The notes under the pieces are model-generated. The model did not search any database and was not told where the DNA came from. It saw only the letters and a list, made by a program, of their open reading frames with translations. From Actinomycetes bacterium (GTDB lineage Bacteria; Actinomycetota; Actinomycetes; Actinomycetales; Dermatophilaceae), in the NCBI GenBank assembly GCA_023451855.1, contig JAEXXY010000429.1:1-14238 (forward strand): a DNA stretch of 14,238 nucleotides. Direction: 5' to 3'. Made by a program: the position numbers and the translations under genes. The first letter of the stretch is position 1. Each line of letters begins with the position of its first letter. Shown piece after piece: positions 11,392 to 14,238 of this stretch.

Positions 11392-12027
11392 ATGCGAGTT
11401 GACCACGTCTCTTACGCGGCCGAGGCGGGTGGCCTCAAGGCCACGGCCGAGCGGCTGAGCGCGCTCATCGGAGTCACGCCCGTCGATGGAGGTGTGCACC
11501 CCCGCTTCGGCACGCGCAACATCATCTTCCCGCTTGCCAAGGACCACTACCTCGAGGTCGTCGAGGTGCTGGACCACCCGGCGTCCGACAAGGCCCCGTT
11601 CGGCCAGGCCGTCCGCGCCGCCTCCGAGGCCGGCGGCGGCTGGCTCGGCTGGGTCGTCGCGGTCGACGACATCTCCGTCGTCGAGAAGCGCCTGGGCCGC
11701 GAGTCCGTGCCCGGCAACCGGCACCGCCCCGACGGCACCGAGCTCAGGTGGCGCCAGCTCGGCATCAAGGGCCTGCTCGCCGACCCGCAGGTTCCGTACT
11801 TCATCGAGTGGGACGACATGACGGTCCACCCGTCCGCAGGGCACGACACCCAGGTGTCCATCGACAACATCCAGATCGCCGGCGACCCCAAGCGGGTGCG
11901 CGAGTGGCTCGGCCCGGAGGACACCTTCGACAAGGGCGGCATCGACTTCACGTTCGTCGCGCCGCACGGCACGCCGGGACTGCTCTCGGTCACCTTCGAC
12001 ACCCCGAACGGCAAGGTCACCATCTGA
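11392..12027 (+). CDS. VOC family (glyoxalase-like) protein
   Basis: A 211-residue protein that begins MRVDHVSYAAEAGGL and contains DGGVHPRFGTRNIIFPL at about 32-48 and DHYLEVVEVLDHP near 51-63. This is the pattern of the glyoxalase-like (Glyoxalase_3 type) branch of the vicinal oxygen chelate superfamily. His4 and Glu55 are plausible metal ligands of the first module; the second module is more degenerate. Function is unknown: members include dioxygenases, lyases and antibiotic-binding proteins. ATG at 11392 is chosen because the first beta strand starts immediately; an in-frame ATG at 11383 adds only three residues. Neither has a good ribosome binding site. The 121-nt gap to the methyltransferase holds no promoter I trust. 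A strong hairpin follows the stop codon, so the gene ends its transcript. Confidence 0.82.
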   Translation: MRVDHVSYAAEAGGLKATAERLSALIGVTPVDGGVHPRFGTRNIIFPLAKDHYLEVVEVLDHPASDKAPFGQAVRAASEAGGGWLGWVVAVDDISVVEKRLGRESVPGNRHRPDGTELRWRQLGIKGLLADPQVPYFIEWDDMTVHPSAGHDTQVSIDNIQIAGDPKRVREWLGPEDTFDKGGIDFTFVAPHGTPGLLSVTFDTPNGKVTI

Positions 12028-12052
12028 CCCGACGCGCTCGGCTCGCATCCCG

Positions 12053-12090
12053 CGAGAGGCCACCTCCGCACGGCGGACGGTGGCCTCTCG
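12053..12090 (+). terminator. Terminator hairpin after the VOC gene
   Basis: CGAGAGGCCACCTCCG (12053-12068) pairs with CGGA, a bulged C, and GGTGGCCTCTCG (through 12090) around a 5-nt loop, starting 25 nt after the stop codon. It is a long stable stem with no T-tract, as common in actinobacteria. Confidence 0.75.
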
Positions 12091-12127
12091 TCGTACCTGC
12101 CCACTCCCGCCCCTACCCGCCCTCCCG

Positions 12128-12181
12128 CCCGGTTCGAGGTATTTGACGACCACATGTGATCGCCGAATACCTCGAACCGGG
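12128..12181. repeat. 54-bp near-perfect palindrome between convergent genes
   Basis: Arms of 16 bp (12128-12143 and 12166-12181) are perfectly complementary, with core GGTTCGAGGTATT / AATACCTCGAACC. The 22 bp between them are themselves mostly symmetric around CACATGTG, with only three symmetric position pairs unpaired. It sits 14 nt past the ATPase stop and 38 nt past the VOC terminator. It may be a terminator for the minus-strand gene or a dispersed palindromic element. Its AT-rich inner part stands out from the surrounding DNA. Confidence 0.8.
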
Positions 12182-12195
12182 GCTGGGTGGGCGGG

Positions 12196-14238
12196 TCAGC
12201 GGGCGAAGCGACGCAGGCGCAGGGAGTTGCTGACGACGAGGACCGAGGACAGTGCCATGGCGGCGCCGGCGATCATCGGGTTGAGCAGTCCGAAGGCCGC
12301 GAGCGGGATCGCCGCGACGTTGTAGCCGAAGGCCCACGCGAGGTTCTGCTTGATGACGCGCAGCGTCGCCCGGGAGAGCCCGATCGCATCCCCGACCGCC
12401 GACAGGTCGGGCCGCACCAGGACGATGTCGGCCGAGTCCATGGCGACGTCGGTGCCGGTGCCCATGGCCAGCCCGAGGTCGGCCTGCGCGAGCGCTGCCG
12501 CGTCGTTGACGCCGTCGCCGACCATCGCGACGACCTTGCCCTCGCGCTGCAGCGAGGTGACGACATCGTGCTTGTCCGTCGGCAGCACGTCGGCGCGCAC
12601 GTTCGCGGGGTCGATGCCGACCTGCTCGGCGACGCTGCGGGCGTTGGCGGCGCTGTCGCCGGTGAGCAGGTACGGGGTGAGGCCCAGTGCGCGGAGCCGG
12701 CCGACCGCGGCGGGTGAGGTGTCGCGCACGGTGTCCTCGACGGTGAGGGCGGCCTGCGCCACGCCGTCCCACCCGACGTAGACCGTCGTGCCCGCGTGCC
12801 GGGCCGCGTGCTCGACGAGCGCCGGGTCGACCTGCTCGAAGAGCAGCGCCTTGCCGACGGTCACCTCGGTGTCCCTGATGCGGGCCGTGGCGCCCTCGCC
12901 GGGGTTCGCGCCGAAGTCGGTGATGCGCGGCAGGTCCAGCTTGGCGAGGCGGGCGCCGGCCACGATCGCCTCGGCGATGGGGTGCTCGCTGCCCTGCTCG
13001 ACGGCCGCTGCGGCGACGAGCGCGGCCTTCTTCGACAGCCGCCCGCGCACGGCGATGCTGCGCAGCCGCAGCCGGCCCGTGGTGACGGTGCCGGTCTTGT
13101 CGAGGACGACGGTGTCGACGCGTCGGGTGGACTCGAGCACCTCGGGGCCCTTGATGAGCGTGCCGAGCTGGGCGCCGCGGCCGGTGCCGACGAGCAGCGC
13201 CGTCGGGGTCGCGAGGCCGAGGGCGCACGGGCAGGCGATGATGAGGACCGTCACGGCGACGCCGAGCGAGCGCCCGACGTCGTGGCCGGTGACCAGCCAC
13301 CCGACGAGCGTCGCAAGGGCCAGGACGAGCACGACCGGCACGAAGACCGCCGAAACGCGGTCGGCGAGGCGCTGCACGCGCGCCTTGCCCGTCTGGGCGT
13401 CCTCGACGAGCCGCTGGATGCCGGCGAGCATCGTGTCGGCGCCGACGCGTCGGGCCTCCACGACGAGCCGCCCGGTGGTGTTGACCGACCCGCCCGTCAC
13501 CTCGCTGCCCGGGCCGACGTCGACCGGGGTCGACTCGCCGGTGACGAGGGACGCGTCGACGGCGCTCGACCCGTCGAGCACGATGCCGTCGGTGGCGATC
13601 TTCTCGCCCGGGCGCACGATGATCTGGTCGCCGACGGCGAGCTGGTCGACGGGCACCCGGGTCTCGCTCGTCGTGCGGGTCGTCGGGTCGATGCGCAGGA
13701 CGGACGCGTCGCGCGCGCCGACGTGCAGCAGCGTCGTCAGCGCCTGCCGGCCGGAGTCCTTGGCGCGGGCCTCGAGGAAGCGCCCGGTGAGCAGGAACGT
13801 CGTGACGACGGCGGCCACCTCGAAGTAGAGGTTCTGGCCGCCGGCGAGCAGCGCGACGAGGGAGTAGGACCACGCGGCGAGCACGCCGAGCGAGACGAGG
13901 GTGTCCATCGTCGAGGCGAGGTGGCGCGCGTTGACGGCGGCGGCGCGGTGGAACGGCCACGCGCTCCAGAGGACGACGGGCGTCGACAGGAGCAGCTGCA
14001 GCCAGCGGCTCCACGCCGGTTCGGGCGCGAGCATCGCGAGGAGGAAGACCGGCACGGTGAGCACCGCGGCCCCGACGAGGCGCGGGCGGATGACGGCGGT
14101 GGCGGGCGCGTGGTCGAGGTGGTCGGCGCCGGAGCCGGCGCCGACGGTGGGCGGGCTGCCCTTCCCGCGACCCGGGATCGTCGCTGCCCCTGGGCGTGAG
14201 TGGCCCGCCTCGTCTCGAGCGCGCAGCTTCTCCAGGAG
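12196..14238 (-). CDS. copA: Cu+-type P1B-ATPase (CopA-like), N-terminus cut by window edge
   Basis: A heavy-metal translocating P-type ATPase; 680 residues are visible and the frame is open to the right edge without a stop. The part beyond the edge should hold the start and any cytoplasmic metal-binding domain. In order it shows a linker and first membrane segment (VGAAVLTVPVFLLAM), the actuator TGES (13531-13542), the transmembrane metal site CPC (13225-13233), the phosphorylated DKTGT (13087-13101), SEHP of the nucleotide domain, and GDGVND (12502-12519). Near the end come GYN and MALSSVLVVSNSLRLRR. CPC together with YN and MxxSS marks the Cu+ (or Ag+) exporter class rather than Zn/Cd. GTG at 14064 is a possible internal start but would remove the first part of the membrane domain, so I extend to the edge. 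No copper chaperone or repressor is visible on this side. Confidence 0.93.
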   Translation of the reverse strand, partial: LLEKLRARDEAGHSRPGAATIPGRGKGSPPTVGAGSGADHLDHAPATAVIRPRLVGAAVLTVPVFLLAMLAPEPAWSRWLQLLLSTPVVLWSAWPFHRAAAVNARHLASTMDTLVSLGVLAAWSYSLVALLAGGQNLYFEVAAVVTTFLLTGRFLEARAKDSGRQALTTLLHVGARDASVLRIDPTTRTTSETRVPVDQLAVGDQIIVRPGEKIATDGIVLDGSSAVDASLVTGESTPVDVGPGSEVTGGSVNTTGRLVVEARRVGADTMLAGIQRLVEDAQTGKARVQRLADRVSAVFVPVVLVLALATLVGWLVTGHDVGRSLGVAVTVLIIACPCALGLATPTALLVGTGRGAQLGTLIKGPEVLESTRRVDTVVLDKTGTVTTGRLRLRSIAVRGRLSKKAALVAAAAVEQGSEHPIAEAIVAGARLAKLDLPRITDFGANPGEGATARIRDTEVTVGKALLFEQVDPALVEHAARHAGTTVYVGWDGVAQAALTVEDTVRDTSPAAVGRLRALGLTPYLLTGDSAANARSVAEQVGIDPANVRADVLPTDKHDVVTSLQREGKVVAMVGDGVNDAAALAQADLGLAMGTGTDVAMDSADIVLVRPDLSAVGDAIGLSRATLRVIKQNLAWAFGYNVAAIPLAAFGLLNPMIAGAAMALSSVLVVSNSLRLRRFAR

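Noticed and set aside
12796..14199. Long plus-strand open frame (467 codons) opposite the copper ATPase
   Set aside because: It lies wholly antisense to an unambiguous P-type ATPase with all catalytic motifs. The translation is rich in Arg, Gly, Asp and Ala with no domain, as expected for a shadow frame in high-GC DNA.

Overview
The window comes from a chromosome of a high-GC actinobacterium. The DNA is roughly 70% G+C by eye, third codon positions are almost all G or C, GTG starts are common, and -10 boxes fit TANNNT. Gene content suggests a Micrococcales soil or environmental genus, perhaps Intrasporangiaceae/Dermatophilaceae, but that placement is inference. I see no phage, transposon, CRISPR, rRNA or tRNA genes. 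Coding density is high and no gap without a gene exceeds 300 bases. The largest gaps are 8054-8275 (riboswitch, promoter and terminator) and 10140-10400 (divergent promoter region with a possible small ORF).

Layout. 98-2447 (+): an FAD/NAD(P) disulfide oxidoreductase, then a Cof-type HAD phosphatase; both look like leaderless transcripts. 2495-4514 (+): an ECF42-type module, made of a promoter resembling the group's known target motif, a DGPF/YCII protein, two hairpin repeats, and the sigma factor with its long C-terminal extension. 4641-6910 (+): a uracil-DNA-glycosylase-superfamily protein overlapping an amidohydrolase by 16 nt. 6971-8243 (-): a TerC-family membrane protein behind a yybP-ykoY (Mn2+) riboswitch whose 3' strand can also mask the ribosome binding site. 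8276-10139 (-): a likely cluster of isochorismatase-family hydrolase, short DedA-like membrane protein and NADP-dependent oxidoreductase, ended by a strong hairpin. 10401-12027 (+): a SPOUT (TrmH-like) RNA methyltransferase and a glyoxalase-like VOC protein. 12196-14238 (-): a Cu+-type P1B ATPase whose N-terminus lies beyond the right edge.

Most genes are ordinary housekeeping or accessory metabolism. The main interest is regulatory: the ECF42 promoter in front of the DGPF gene, the mutually exclusive pairing in the TerC leader, a TerC promoter that lies inside the upstream terminator, paired palindromic repeats between the DGPF and sigma genes, and a 54-bp palindrome between two convergent genes. 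I found no convincing new multi-gene system. The least explained items are the glycosylase-fold/amidohydrolase pair and a small GC3-biased ORF at 10275-10370.
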